Positions 1 to 8,802 of a stretch of DNA of 64,000 nucleotides are shown here, piece by piece. Below the pieces are notes generated by a model that did not search any database, was not told the DNA's origin, and was given only the letters and a program-made list of their open reading frames with translations. The DNA is from Methylopila turkensis (GTDB lineage: Bacteria; Pseudomonadota; Alphaproteobacteria; Rhizobiales; Methylopilaceae). The DNA lies in NCBI RefSeq assembly GCF_027922325.1, contig NZ_BSFL01000005.1, positions 62,001 through 126,000 of the forward strand. Direction: 5' to 3'. Position 1 is the stretch's first letter. Each line of letters starts with the position of its first letter. A program made the translations under genes and the position numbers.

Positions 1-1705
1 GCTGGAGGATCGACAGGAAGTTGTTCCACGACCAGTAGATCACGAGGCCGGCTGGGAACGACGCCAGCAGGAAGGTGAAGAACACCGGCATCCAGTTGAA
101 GATCATGGCCTGGGCCGGGTCCGGCGGGGCCGGGTTCAGGCGCATCTGCACGAACATCGTCACGCCCATGATCAGCGGCCAGATGCCGATCAGCAGGAAG
201 TGCGGCACGTCGTAGGGCAGCAGGCCGAACAGGTTAAACAGCGAGGTCGGGTCCGGCGCGGCCAGGTCGTGGATCCAGCCGAAGAACGGCGCGTGCCGCA
301 TCTCGATGGTCACGAACAGCACCTTGTACAGCGCGAAGAACACCGGGATCTGCACCACGATCGGCAGGCAGCCGGCCAGCGGATTGATCTTCTCCCGCTT
401 GTACAGCTCCATGAGCTGCTGCTGCTGCTTCACCTTGTCGTCGGCGTAGCGGTCCCGGATCTTCATCATCTCCGGCTGGACAAGCTTCATCTTCGACATC
501 GAGACGTAGGACTTGTTCGCCAGCGGGAAGAACACGAGCTTCAGCAGCACCGTGACGATCAGGATCGCCACGCCGAAATTGCCCACGAGCTTGAAGAAGA
601 AGTCGAGCGCGTAGAACATCGGCTTGGTGATGAAGTGGAACCAGCCCCAGTCGATCAGCAGCTCGAACTTGCGGATGCCGAACTCACGCTCATAGCGGTC
701 GATCGCCTCGACCTGCTTGGCGCCGGCGAACAGGCGCCCGGTCACCTCGGCCGTCGCGCCGGGCGCGACCGTCATCTGCTCGAGCAGGTAGTCGGCCTGG
801 TAGCTGCGGCCACCGTCCTCGGTCGAGGCGAAGCGGGCGGTGTAGGGCTTGTCCTGGGGCGGGGCGAGCGTCGCGGCCCAGTACTTGTCGGTGATGCCGA
901 GCCAGCCGCCGGTGACCTTGAAGGTGCGGGACTTCTGCTCGGCGATCTTCTTGTAGGCGATCTCCTGCAGCCCCTCGTCGCCGAGCACGCCGATCAGGCC
1001 CTCGTGGAGAATGTAGTAGCCCGAGACCACCGGCTCGCCATGGCGCGAGATCAGCGCGTAAGGGAACAGCGAGGCCGGCTGGTCGCCCGCGTTGGCGACG
1101 CTGTCCTTGACCGTGAACAGGAAGTCCTTGTCGACCGAGATGGTGCGCCGGAAGGTCAGGCCCTGGCCGTTGTCCCAGGTCAGCGTCACCGGGTTCTGGG
1201 TGGTCAGCGGGCCGGTGGTCTCGGCCTTCCACTCGGTCTGGGCGTTCGGCAGCGCGGCCGTCCCGCCGGGCGCGTTCACGAAGCCGAACTCGGCGTAGTA
1301 GGGCTGGGGGCTCCCGAGCGGCGCGAACAGCACGATCTCGGGGCTCTTCGGGTCCACCGTCTCGTGGTAGTCCTTGAGCGTGACGTCGTCGACCCGGCCG
1401 CCGATCAGCGCGATCGAGCCATGCAGGCGGTCGGCGTCGATCGGGATGCGCGGGCTGTCGCGCAGCGCGCCCTCGCGGGTCTTCTGCGTCGCCGGCGGCG
1501 GGGCGGCGGAGGGCGCTCCCGGCGCCGGCGCGCCGGCGCCGCCCGGCTGGGGCGCGCCGGTCTCGGCCTTGTCCTGCGTCAGCGCCTGCTGGGTGGCCTG
1601 CTGCTCGCGCTGGGCCTCGATCTGCGGCCGCGCGAAGAAATACTGCCAGCCGATGAGCACCAGCGCCGACAGGGCGATCGCGAGAATCGTGTTGCGGTTG
1701 TCCAT
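1..1705 (-). CDS. yidC: Membrane protein insertase YidC (3' end cut by window)
   Basis: YidC inserts proteins into the inner membrane, alone or with SecYEG. About 568 codons are visible from an ATG at 1705; the C-terminal end lies beyond base 1. The N-terminus ([20 protein letters not shown]) is the usual first membrane helix. A Pro/Ala/Gln-rich linker and the large periplasmic domain follow, then the conserved insertase core, including the stretch [17 protein letters not shown] near the visible end. It lies 13 bases downstream of rnpA in the common order rpmH-rnpA-yidC, all on the minus strand. Identity is clear; only the missing terminus limits the call. Confidence 0.96.
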   Translation of the reverse strand, partial: MDNRNTILAIALSALVLIGWQYFFARPQIEAQREQQATQQALTQDKAETGAPQPGGAGAPAPGAPSAAPPPATQKTREGALRDSPRIPIDADRLHGSIALIGGRVDDVTLKDYHETVDPKSPEIVLFAPLGSPQPYYAEFGFVNAPGGTAALPNAQTEWKAETTGPLTTQNPVTLTWDNGQGLTFRRTISVDKDFLFTVKDSVANAGDQPASLFPYALISRHGEPVVSGYYILHEGLIGVLGDEGLQEIAYKKIAEQKSRTFKVTGGWLGITDKYWAATLAPPQDKPYTARFASTEDGGRSYQADYLLEQMTVAPGATAEVTGRLFAGAKQVEAIDRYEREFGIRKFELLIDWGWFHFITKPMFYALDFFFKLVGNFGVAILIVTVLLKLVFFPLANKSYVSMSKMKLVQPEMMKIRDRYADDKVKQQQQLMELYKREKINPLAGCLPIVVQIPVFFALYKVLFVTIEMRHAPFFGWIHDLAAPDPTSLFNLFGLLPYDVPHFLLIGIWPLIMGVTMFVQMRLNPAPPDPAQAMIFNWMPVFFTFLLASFPAGLVIYWSWNNFLSILQ

Positions 1706-1718
1706 CGTCGTCCGCGTG

Positions 1719-2153
1719 TCAGGCGAGCCGGTCGTGCGGCGGGAAATCGGGGGCGGGAGAGCGTTCCGGAGCGGCGTCGTCACGTCGGGGCGCGCGGCCG
1801 AGGCGGCCATGGGCGCGCCTCACGGCCTCGCCGAGATCGCGGACGATCCGGTCGAACTTGGCGTCGAGAACGGCGCGGCGCGCCACGAGCACATAGTCGC
1901 AGCCCGAGCGGGCGGCGCCGGGAAGCGCGAGAGCCACGGCGGCGCGCAGGCGCCGCTTCATCCGGCTGCGTTCGACCGAACCGCCCACGCGCTTTGTCAC
2001 GGTGAGGCCGACGCGCGGCGTCGCCGCGGGATCGCCGCGGTCGAGGACCTGCAGTCCGATGAGCGGGCCGCCGATCTTCACCGCGTCCCGCGTCGCAGCC
2101 ACGAAATCGGCGCGGCGGCGCAGGGTTTCAAGACCGGCCGCGGCGCGAGGCAT
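1719..2153 (-). CDS. rnpA: Ribonuclease P protein component
   Basis: This is the protein subunit of RNase P, which helps the catalytic RNA trim the 5' leader of tRNA precursors. It is 144 aa from the ATG at 2153, starting [17 protein letters not shown]. The family signature region with clustered arginines is seen around '[17 protein letters not shown]', which matches the RNR motif area. An in-frame ATG further upstream would run back through rpmH in another frame, so the internal start is chosen. It sits 8 bases after rpmH and before yidC, consistent with a single transcript. Confidence 0.93.
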   Translation of the reverse strand: MPRAAAGLETLRRRADFVAATRDAVKIGGPLIGLQVLDRGDPAATPRVGLTVTKRVGGSVERSRMKRRLRAAVALALPGAARSGCDYVLVARRAVLDAKFDRIVRDLGEAVRRAHGRLGRAPRRDDAAPERSPAPDFPPHDRLA

Positions 2154-2161
2154 GTCCGGCG

Positions 2162-2296
2162 TCAGGCGCTGAGGCGCTTGCGGCCCTTGGCGCGACGGGC
2201 CGCGATCACCTTGCGGCCGCCGACGGTCGCCATGCGCGCGCGGAAGCCGTGACGGCGCTTGCGGACGAGCTTGCTGGGCTGATAGGTCCGTTTCAC
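2162..2296 (-). CDS. rpmH: 50S ribosomal protein L34, GTG start
   Basis: L34 is a 44-aa structural protein of the large ribosomal subunit. The sequence begins [23 protein letters not shown] and ends AKGRKRLSA, which is the classic full-length L34. The start is a GTG at 2296, preceded on the minus strand by a purine-rich GGAGAAGAG ribosome-binding site. Upstream in-frame codons would add an unconserved Arg-rich extension and are rejected. It heads the rpmH-rnpA-yidC unit. Confidence 0.96.
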   Translation of the reverse strand: MKRTYQPSKLVRKRRHGFRARMATVGGRKVIAARRAKGRKRLSA

Positions 2297-2406
2297 GGGT
2301 CTCTTCTCCGGTCGGCGCCGCCAAGTCCGCCCCGCCCTTCGACGGGACCGGCGCGACGCGGCCAAAACAAAACGGCCCGCGAGGACGCGGGCGCGATCAC
2401 GGGCGG

Positions 2407-2436
2407 CTTATAGTGTCGGCGGCGTCGCGAAGTCAA
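2407..2436 (-). promoter_or_regulatory. Candidate sigma-70 promoter of rpmH
   Basis: On the minus strand TTGACT (2436-2431) and TATAAG (2412-2407) are separated by 18 bases, close to the housekeeping consensus. It lies about 110 bases upstream of the rpmH start and points toward it. The rest of the 2297-2593 gap shows nothing else I can name. Confidence 0.6.
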
Positions 2437-2593
2437 TGACGCGGCGGCGCCGTTGACGCGATCCTGAAACGCCGACCGGGCGCGCCGGGCGGCGCCGGCG
2501 GCGGCGTTTCCGGCGGCCCTGGTTTGACGAAGCCTTTGGCCCGCCGCATCATCCGACGCGCGCGCCGCTTTTCCCGATTGCGCCCCCAACGCC

Positions 2594-4051
2594 ATGACAG
2601 CCGACACATCACCATCATCCACGGGCGGACGACTGGGCCTTTCCGGCAAGCTGCTCGGGCTGACCGTGGCCTTCGTCATGCTCGCGGAAGTGCTGGTCTA
2701 TGTGCCTTCGATCGCGAACTTCCGGCTGAACTTCCTCGACGACCAGATGAACCGCGCGCGCACGGCGGCGCTGGCGCTCGACGCGGCGCCGGAGGGGGCG
2801 GTGGCGGAGCCGTTGGCGCGACGCCTGCTCAAGAGCGTGGGCGCCCTGGCGCTCGCGCTCAAGGACGGCGACGCGAGGCGGCTGCTCGCGGTCTCCGACA
2901 TGCCGGCGGAAGTGGCGGTGACCGTCGATCTCCGCGATCCGGTCGGCCCAAGCTCCGTCATCGACGCCTTCGACACCCTGCTGAACGGCCACAAGCGCCT
3001 CGCGCGCGTGGTGGACGAGGCGCACGGGCAGGGCGAGTTCCTCGAGATCGTCGTCGACGAGACCGAGCTCAGGCGCGCGATGCTGTCGTTCTCCGGCACG
3101 GTGCTGATGCTGTCGGCGCTGATCTCGATGATCGCCGCGGCGCTGGTCTATGTGGCGCTCGACCGCATCATCGTGCGCCCGGTGCGCCGCCTGACCGCCA
3201 CCATGGTCGGCTTCGCCGCGGCGCCGGAAGACGCCAGCCGGATCGTGGTGGCGTCCGGCCGCGCCGACGAGATCGGCGTCGCCGAGGCCGAGCTCGCCCG
3301 CATGCAGACCGAGATCCACGACCAGCTGCAGCAGAAGTCGCGGCTCGCGGCGCTCGGGCTCGCGGTCAGCAAGATCAACCACGACCTGCGCAACCTGCTG
3401 GCCTCGGCGCAGCTGATGTCGGACCGTCTCGGCACGGTCGCCGACCCCACGGTGCAGAAGCTCGCGCCCAAGCTCATCGGCACGCTCGACCGCGCCATCG
3501 CCTTCTGCCAGTCGACGCTGTCCTACGGCCGCGCGCAGGAGCGCCCGCCGGCGCGCCGCATGGCGCCCTTGGCCGAGGTGGTGGAGGAGGTGCGCACGGC
3601 GCTCGGCGTCGCGCCCCATGGCCGGGTCGGCTTTTCCGCGGCGGTGGAGCGCGGGCTGCTGATCGACGCCGATCCGGACCAGATCTTCCGCGTGCTGCTC
3701 AATCTCGGCCGCAACGCCGTGCAGGCGTTCGAGAGCCGCGGCGAGCCGGACCCGGACCGCGATCAGATCCGCATCTCCGGGCGGCGGGAGGGCGGCGTGG
3801 TGGTGATCGAGGTGTCCGACACGGGCCCCGGCATGCCGCGCAAGGCGCGGGAGCACATGTTCGAGCCATTCCAGGGCTCCACGCGCTCCGGCGGCTCCGG
3901 GCTCGGGCTCGCCATCGCCGCCGAGCTGGTGCGCGCCCACGGCGGCTCGATCGCCCTGGTCGACGGCACCATCGGCGCGACCTTCCGCATCACCGTCCCG
4001 GACCGCCCGATCGACCTGCAGGCGCGCGCGCGCCAGCGCGCCAGCGCGTGA
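2594..4051 (+). CDS. Membrane-bound sensor histidine kinase (orphan)
   Basis: 485 aa. An N-terminal membrane helix (about residues 18-40), a roughly 120-aa periplasmic region, a second helix (about 160-185) and a HAMP-like segment precede the kinase. The H-box is 'KINHDLRNLLAS', the N-box 'LGRNAVQAF', and the G-boxes 'DTGPGMP' and 'GGSGLGLAIA'. All catalytic motifs look intact, so this should be an active kinase of the HisKA/HATPase_c type. No response regulator lies next to it; the neighbours are rpmH behind and a tRNA gene ahead. The signal sensed cannot be told from the sequence. Confidence 0.88.
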   Translation: MTADTSPSSTGGRLGLSGKLLGLTVAFVMLAEVLVYVPSIANFRLNFLDDQMNRARTAALALDAAPEGAVAEPLARRLLKSVGALALALKDGDARRLLAVSDMPAEVAVTVDLRDPVGPSSVIDAFDTLLNGHKRLARVVDEAHGQGEFLEIVVDETELRRAMLSFSGTVLMLSALISMIAAALVYVALDRIIVRPVRRLTATMVGFAAAPEDASRIVVASGRADEIGVAEAELARMQTEIHDQLQQKSRLAALGLAVSKINHDLRNLLASAQLMSDRLGTVADPTVQKLAPKLIGTLDRAIAFCQSTLSYGRAQERPPARRMAPLAEVVEEVRTALGVAPHGRVGFSAAVERGLLIDADPDQIFRVLLNLGRNAVQAFESRGEPDPDRDQIRISGRREGGVVVIEVSDTGPGMPRKAREHMFEPFQGSTRSGGSGLGLAIAAELVRAHGGSIALVDGTIGATFRITVPDRPIDLQARARQRASA

Positions 4052-4091
4052 CCCGGCCCGGGCGGCGGATTTCGGCCCCGCATCGTGGCGC

Positions 4092-4120
4092 TTGCATTCC
4101 GTCCGGCGAGCGGCTAACTA
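4092..4120 (+). promoter_or_regulatory. Candidate promoter of tRNA-Arg
   Basis: TTGCAT (4092-4097) and TAACTA (4115-4120) are separated by 17 bases, about 35 bases before the mature tRNA 5' end. Spacing and position fit a stable-RNA promoter, although the match is partial. Confidence 0.45.
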
Positions 4121-4155
4121 ACCGCCCTCGCTGTCGGGCAACGCCCGCGGCCAGC

Positions 4156-4232
4156 GCGCCCGTAGCTCAGCTGGATAGAGCACCAGACTACGAATCTGGG
4201 GGTCAGAGGTTCGAATCCTTTCGGGCGCGCCA
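4156..4232 (+). tRNA. tRNA-Arg (anticodon ACG)
   Basis: A 77-nt cloverleaf. The acceptor arms GCGCCCG and CGGGCGC pair, the D-arm begins TAGCTCAG, the anticodon stem CCAGA/TCTGG encloses the loop CTACGAA (anticodon ACG), and the T-loop is TTCGAAT. The 3' CCA is encoded. The wobble adenosine is expected to be deaminated to inosine by TadA. Confidence 0.97.
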
Positions 4233-4446
4233 TCTTCCCACACGTCGCTGACATCGTTGATTCGGCAGGGTCGACAGGCCTTGCGCCGCAAGCCGCGACA
4301 TATCCGCTGCGCCGGCGCAGGGCGTTCTCGGGATGGCGTTGTTCCCGACATGGCGGAGCAGGCCGCCGACCAGGCCGCGGACGCCGCCTTGACCGCAGCG
4401 CGAGCGCGCCCACGGTTTGAGACGTCCGGCTCAGGCAGAAATGAAA

Positions 4447-4536
<90 letters not shown>

Positions 4537-4808
4537 GCAAAAGGCGAGCCGTCGATCGGCGCTGAATACACGGGAGGCCGGCTCCGCACAAGCAGGCGCC
4601 GCGCAGGTTTTGGAGGACCGCGTCGGCCGGCCGCCGCGGCGTTCCGGAGGCGGGGCGGCCACGCGACGTCCCCGTCCCGTCCGCAGCGGCCGCTCCGCCG
4701 CGGGCGAAATGCGGACGTGGTCCGCGGGGCGCTTGACGGGCGGCCGCCGGCGCCGGAGAGGAACGGCCGGCCGCTTCCCGCCACCTCCCGCCGCCGAGAC
4801 CCGGAACG

Positions 4809-5594
4809 ATGTCCGCCCTCACGCGCCTCGTCGAACATCCCGTCACCGAGCGCGTCGTGCTGGCGCTCGTCATCGTCAATGCGATCACGCTCGGTCTCGA
4901 GACCAGCCCGTCGGTGATGGCGCGGTTCGGGCCGGCGCTGGTCGCGCTCGACCAGGCCATCCTCGCCGTGTTCGTGGTCGAGCTGGCGCTCCGGCTCGTC
5001 GCCCGGCGCGCGGCCTTCTTCCGCGACCCGTGGTCGGTGTTCGACCTCGTCGTGGTCGGGATCGCGCTGCTGCCCGCAAGCGGGCCGTTCCAGGTGGTGC
5101 GCGCGCTGCGCGTGCTCAGGGTGTTCCGGCTCATCACCCGGATCCCGTCGCTGCGCCGGGTCGTCGGCGCGCTGGTCGGCGCGCTTCCCGGCATGAGCTC
5201 GATCGTGCTGCTGCTCCTGCTAGTGCTCTATGTCTTCGCCGTCATGGCGACGCAGCTCTTCGGCGCCGACATGCCCGACCGCTTCGGCACGCTTGGCCTG
5301 TCGCTGCTGACGCTGTTCCAGCTCGTCACGCTCGACGGCTGGTCCGGCGAGGTGGTGCGGCCGCTGCTGGAGACGCACCCCTATTCGTGGATCTTCTTCA
5401 TCCTGTTCATCCTGGTGTCATCCTTCACCGTGTTCAACCTGTTCATCGGCGTGGTGGTGAACGCGATGCAGGCCGAGCACGAGGCCGAGCGAATCGAGAA
5501 GACCGGCCGGCCGCCGGCCTCGCTCGAGGAGGTGCTGGCGGAGGTGAAGAAGCTCCGGGCGGAGGTCGCCGCGCTCAAGGCGCCGGCTCCCTGA
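4809..5594 (+). CDS. Voltage-gated cation channel, single-domain bacterial (NaChBac-like) type
   Basis: 261 aa with six predicted membrane helices, the layout of the single-domain bacterial sodium-channel family that tetramerises. The S4-like segment around residues 96-118 has arginines at regular intervals (VVRALRVLRVFRLITRIP). The pore helix leads into the filter T174-L175-D176-G177-W178-S179. A C-terminal helix (about 225-257) rich in heptad Leu/Glu/Lys would form the usual tetrameric coiled coil. NaChBac has TLESWA at the filter, so the ring Glu is Asp here and the next residue is Gly; ion selectivity should not be assumed to be sodium. It is monocistronic, followed by the convergent gpmA 19 bases away. 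Confidence 0.87.
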   Translation: MSALTRLVEHPVTERVVLALVIVNAITLGLETSPSVMARFGPALVALDQAILAVFVVELALRLVARRAAFFRDPWSVFDLVVVGIALLPASGPFQVVRALRVLRVFRLITRIPSLRRVVGALVGALPGMSSIVLLLLLVLYVFAVMATQLFGADMPDRFGTLGLSLLTLFQLVTLDGWSGEVVRPLLETHPYSWIFFILFILVSSFTVFNLFIGVVVNAMQAEHEAERIEKTGRPPASLEEVLAEVKKLRAEVAALKAPAP

Positions 5595-5613
5595 TGCGGC
5601 CGCGGAGGCCTGG

Positions 5614-6246
5614 TTACTCCGCGGGCTGCGGCTCGGTCCTGGCGAGGCGGCCGTCCTCGGCCATGGCGTAGACGAGGAACTGCGCCGTTCCGATGTTCAC
5701 GTCCTCGATGCGCTCGGGCCCGAGGCCGTCGAGCCGCATGAGCATGGAGCGCAGGGCGTTGCCGTGCCCGACGAGCAGCGCGCAGCCGTCGTCCGCGACG
5801 GCGGGCGCGATCTCGCGCTCGTAGAACGGCCAGACGCGGGCGGCCGTCATGGCGAGGCTCTCGCCGCCCGGCGGCACGGCGTGGAAGGATTTGCGCCAGA
5901 CGCGGACCTGCTCGGCGCTGAAGCGCTCCCGCGCCTGGCTCTTGTTCAGCCCGGCGAGCGCGCCGTAGTCGCGTTCGTTCAGCGCCGCGTCTTTCCGGAC
6001 CGCGAGATCGTCCTGGCCAAGCTCCTGCAGGATGAGCGCCATGGTCTGCTGGGCGCGCCGCTGCGCGCTGGTGAAGGCGTGGGTGAAGCGCAGGCCGAGA
6101 CGGCCAAGCTCACGGCCGGCGGCGAGCGCCTCCGCGACGCCGCGCGAAGTCAGCGCAGGATCGCGCAGGCCGGAAAACAGGTCCTGGGCGTTGTCCTCGC
6201 TCTGCCCGTGGCGGACGAGGACGAGCGTGCGCTTGAAGGGGGTCAT
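5614..6246 (-). CDS. gpmA: 2,3-bisphosphoglycerate-dependent phosphoglycerate mutase
   Basis: This enzyme interconverts 3-phosphoglycerate and 2-phosphoglycerate in glycolysis and gluconeogenesis. The 210-aa product starts MTPFKRTLVLVRHGQSEDN; RHG holds the phosphorylated histidine of the histidine phosphatase superfamily. The 'NERDYGALAGLNK' motif and 'LLVGHGNALRSM' (second catalytic histidine) identify the PGAM branch. The ORF can be extended 49 codons upstream, but that part is unconserved, so the ATG at 6246 is used. It is shorter than the 250-aa E. coli enzyme, as is usual in alphaproteobacteria. Confidence 0.93.
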   Translation of the reverse strand: MTPFKRTLVLVRHGQSEDNAQDLFSGLRDPALTSRGVAEALAAGRELGRLGLRFTHAFTSAQRRAQQTMALILQELGQDDLAVRKDAALNERDYGALAGLNKSQARERFSAEQVRVWRKSFHAVPPGGESLAMTAARVWPFYEREIAPAVADDGCALLVGHGNALRSMLMRLDGLGPERIEDVNIGTAQFLVYAMAEDGRLARTEPQPAE

Positions 6247-6376
6247 GGCGTCGGCGTTGGAGGCGTGGCGCGGTCGCAAGGTGACGTCTCGGCGCGCAAG
6301 CTCGTCCGCTTCGCCGGCTTTCGCCATCCGACATAAGGCGAGCGGGGCTTTTGCGCGACAGCGCGCCGCAGGCGGC

Positions 6377-7462
6377 TCAGCCGTTCCCGTCAATGAACCA
6401 ACGGGCTTCGCGGGTCCATCGGTCGTCGAACGTCTTCGTCAGCCGGGCCAAGGTCTCGGGCGGTAGCAGCGCGGCGCTCGCGGGCGTCGCGACCGGCGCG
6501 ATCTCCGGGGGCGCGTCGTAGCCGAGGCTCTTGAGCCGTTCCTCGAAAGTCGGGTGCGTCGATCCGTAGAGCGCTTCGTCGGCGAGCAGATCGCCGGAGG
6601 CGCGGGGTTTCTCCAGTCGCGCGGTCGCCGTCACGCCGCGCCGGTGAATCTCGGCGAGGTGGGCTGCGGTCCGCGCGATCGGCGGCGGCGGCGGGGAAAC
6701 CGCGCCCAGAAGCTCCTGTTCGAGCGGGCGATGGACGAGCGCGTCCATGGAGTGAGCCGTCGCCTCGACGATCACGAGCGCACGAGCCGCGTCGGACGTC
6801 TGGGCGCCGGCGAAGGCGTCGGCTTCGAACTCGTGGCGTCGCGAAACGGCGCGCATCTCGCGCTTGAGCCGACGCATCCCGCCGGACAGGGCGAGGTCGG
6901 CGAGGCCGCCGAGCACGGTGTCGTGGGGATCGGCATAGAGAAAGAGCATGTCGAACGAGCCGACGAAGTCGTTCACGTTGGTGAGGCCGCTCGCATGAGC
7001 GAGGCGCGCGTGCCCGACCTCATGCGCGAGGATCGCCCAGATGGCGGCTTCGTCGCACGCCATCAGCAACGGCAGTCCTACGGCCAGGATCTCCGTGCGG
7101 CGCAGACCGAGAGAGCCTCGGAGCTCGCCCATGGAGGCGTTGAGCTGGTCAGTCACCACGACCGCGCGTCGCTTCGACGGCTTTGGGTCGATCTCGTCCC
7201 AGAGCGCCCAGAGCCGGGGGGCCTCCTCGCGCGAAAGGGTGTCTTTGAGCGGCGGCGCGCCGGGAACCAGCAGCATGCCGAGCGCGAGCGTGACGCCTGC
7301 CACCGACAGCGGTCCGACCACGAGCGCGGCCGCCAGCGCGACGTAGGGGTGATGGTCGAACAGTCCCAGCCAGCCATAGCCGATCAGCGCGATCGGCAGC
7401 AGCACGAGGATCACGGCGTAGCGGCCGAGCCGGCCGATGAGCCAGACGACGATCCTCGCCAT
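6377..7462 (-). CDS. M48-family zinc metalloprotease, membrane-anchored
   Basis: 361 aa. Two hydrophobic helices (about 13-32 and 41-66) anchor the N-terminus. The zinc site is HEVGH (H147, E148, H151), and a third ligand lies in 'HEFEADAFA' around residue 210, the M48 pattern also seen in HtpX and Ste24. The C-terminal part carries 'STHPTFEERLKSLG', again typical of M48 proteins that require 'HP..ER'. It may act in membrane-protein quality control. It lies 5 bases downstream of the dCTP deaminase gene and may be cotranscribed with it. It is not close enough to htpX to use that symbol. Confidence 0.88.
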   Translation of the reverse strand: MARIVVWLIGRLGRYAVILVLLPIALIGYGWLGLFDHHPYVALAAALVVGPLSVAGVTLALGMLLVPGAPPLKDTLSREEAPRLWALWDEIDPKPSKRRAVVVTDQLNASMGELRGSLGLRRTEILAVGLPLLMACDEAAIWAILAHEVGHARLAHASGLTNVNDFVGSFDMLFLYADPHDTVLGGLADLALSGGMRRLKREMRAVSRRHEFEADAFAGAQTSDAARALVIVEATAHSMDALVHRPLEQELLGAVSPPPPPIARTAAHLAEIHRRGVTATARLEKPRASGDLLADEALYGSTHPTFEERLKSLGYDAPPEIAPVATPASAALLPPETLARLTKTFDDRWTREARWFIDGNG

Positions 7463-7467
7463 GGCGC

Positions 7468-8583
7468 TTACGGCGCGCGGAAGTGCTTGGAGAGCTTCAG
7501 GCCCTGGCCCTGGTAGTTCGAGGTGGCGAGCTCGCCGTAGAGCGTCCGCGGGCGCTCGAGCATGCGCTCGTAGACGAGGCGGCCGACCGTCTGGCCGTGC
7601 TCCAGGATGAAGGGCACCTCGTGGCTGCGCACCTCCAGCACCGCGCGGGCGCCGGCGCCGCGGCCCTCGGCGTGGCCGAAGCCCGGATCGAAGAAGCCAG
7701 CGTAATGCACGCGGAACTCGCCGACCAGCGGGTCGAACGGCGTCATCTCGGCGGCGTGGTCGGGCGGCACCTGCACCGCCTCGCGCGAGGCGAGGATGTA
7801 GAACTGGCCGGGATCCAGCACCAGGCCGGAGCGGCCGGCGTGGATCGGCTCCCAGAAGTCGGCGACATCGTGCGCGCCCGGACGGTCGACGTCGACGACC
7901 CCGGTGTGGCGCTTGGCCCGCCAGCCGACGAGGCCGGCGCCGTCGCCAAGGAGGTCGACCGTCACCGCGACGCCGCCGCGCACGTCGGCCGCGTCGTCGT
8001 CGACGAGCCGCGCCCGCTGCTGCAGCGCGACGAGTTCGGCGTCGGAGAGCCGCGGCTCGCCGCGGCGCAGGCGCAGCTGCGACAGCCGGGCGCCCGGCCG
8101 CGCCAGCACGGGGAAGGTGCGGGGCGAGATTTCGGCGAACAGCGGGCCGGCGTAGCCAGCGGGGATCTGGTCGAAGGAGCGCGCGCCGTCGGCGATCACG
8201 CGCGTGAAGACGTCGAGCCGGCCGGTCGAGCTCTTAGGGTTGGTCGCGGCCGCGACGTCGTCCGGCAGCGCCAGCCGCTCCATCAGCGGCGCGATGTAGA
8301 CGCAGCCGGTCTCGAGCACCGCGCCTTCCGTTATGTCGATGGTGTGGAGCGTGAACTCCTCGAGCCGCTCGGCGACCGTTCGGCCCGCGCCGGGTAGGAA
8401 GCTCGCGCGCACCCGGTGCACCTTGGTCCCGAGCCGGAGGTCGAGGCTCGCGGGCTGCACCTGGTCGGCGGCGGCCGGGCGGTCGAGCGCGATGGCGCCG
8501 TCCGCGATCAGCCGCTCGATCGCCTGGCTCGGAAGGATGCCGCCGCGGGGCTCGTCAGTCGTGTCCAAGCGGGCGGTTCCCAT
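7468..8583 (-). CDS. dcd: 2'-deoxycytidine 5'-triphosphate deaminase, two-domain form
   Basis: This enzyme makes dUTP from dCTP, feeding dTMP synthesis. The 371-aa protein is roughly twice the length of E. coli Dcd and belongs to the long alphaproteobacterial form with tandem Dcd/dUTPase-like beta domains. The first domain has 'QPASLDLRLG' and 'TNPKSSTGRLDVFTRVI'; the second has 'FYILASREAVQVPP' and 'AGFFDPGFGHAEG', the standard Dcd/Dut nucleotide-binding motifs. Start ATG is at 8583. It is divergent from the metZ riboswitch, which begins less than 100 bases upstream. Confidence 0.9.
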   Translation of the reverse strand: MGTARLDTTDEPRGGILPSQAIERLIADGAIALDRPAAADQVQPASLDLRLGTKVHRVRASFLPGAGRTVAERLEEFTLHTIDITEGAVLETGCVYIAPLMERLALPDDVAAATNPKSSTGRLDVFTRVIADGARSFDQIPAGYAGPLFAEISPRTFPVLARPGARLSQLRLRRGEPRLSDAELVALQQRARLVDDDAADVRGGVAVTVDLLGDGAGLVGWRAKRHTGVVDVDRPGAHDVADFWEPIHAGRSGLVLDPGQFYILASREAVQVPPDHAAEMTPFDPLVGEFRVHYAGFFDPGFGHAEGRGAGARAVLEVRSHEVPFILEHGQTVGRLVYERMLERPRTLYGELATSNYQGQGLKLSKHFRAP

Positions 8584-8660
8584 GCTGGCCGTTCACGCGT
8601 TCCGTTCGTTTACGCGAACGGGGCGTTGACGCAAGCGGGCGCCGGGATTACCACCTTTCC

Positions 8661-8722
8661 ATCCCGTGGTTCCTTGGGCCGGCCGGCTTGCAGCCACGTT
8701 AAAACAACCTGCTAAAAGGCCG
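8661..8722 (+). promoter_or_regulatory. SAM-II riboswitch upstream of metZ
   Basis: The P1 arms CGTGG (8665-8669) and CCACG (8694-8698) enclose GGCCGGCCGGCTTGCAG, and the 3' strand reads GTTAAAACAACCTGCTAAAAGG. This matches the SAM-II consensus, in which GGCTTGCAGCCAC is followed by TTAAA and GCTAAAAAGG and the tail forms an H-type pseudoknot with the P1 loop. SAM-II elements sit upstream of metA, metX or metZ in alphaproteobacteria and turn expression down when SAM binds. It lies about 80 bases upstream of the metZ start. Confidence 0.95.
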
Positions 8723-8802
8723 GACCGCGCGAAGCGCCCCCGACGACGACCGGGCGCCGCCTCCCGCGACCCGGCCGGCCCTGTTCGGAAGGTCGCAATC
8801 CC

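Noticed and set aside
200..2005. Long plus-strand ORF opposite yidC (601 codons)
   Set aside because: Antisense shadow of yidC in high-GC DNA; sequence is Arg/Asp/Gln-rich low-complexity and matches no family.
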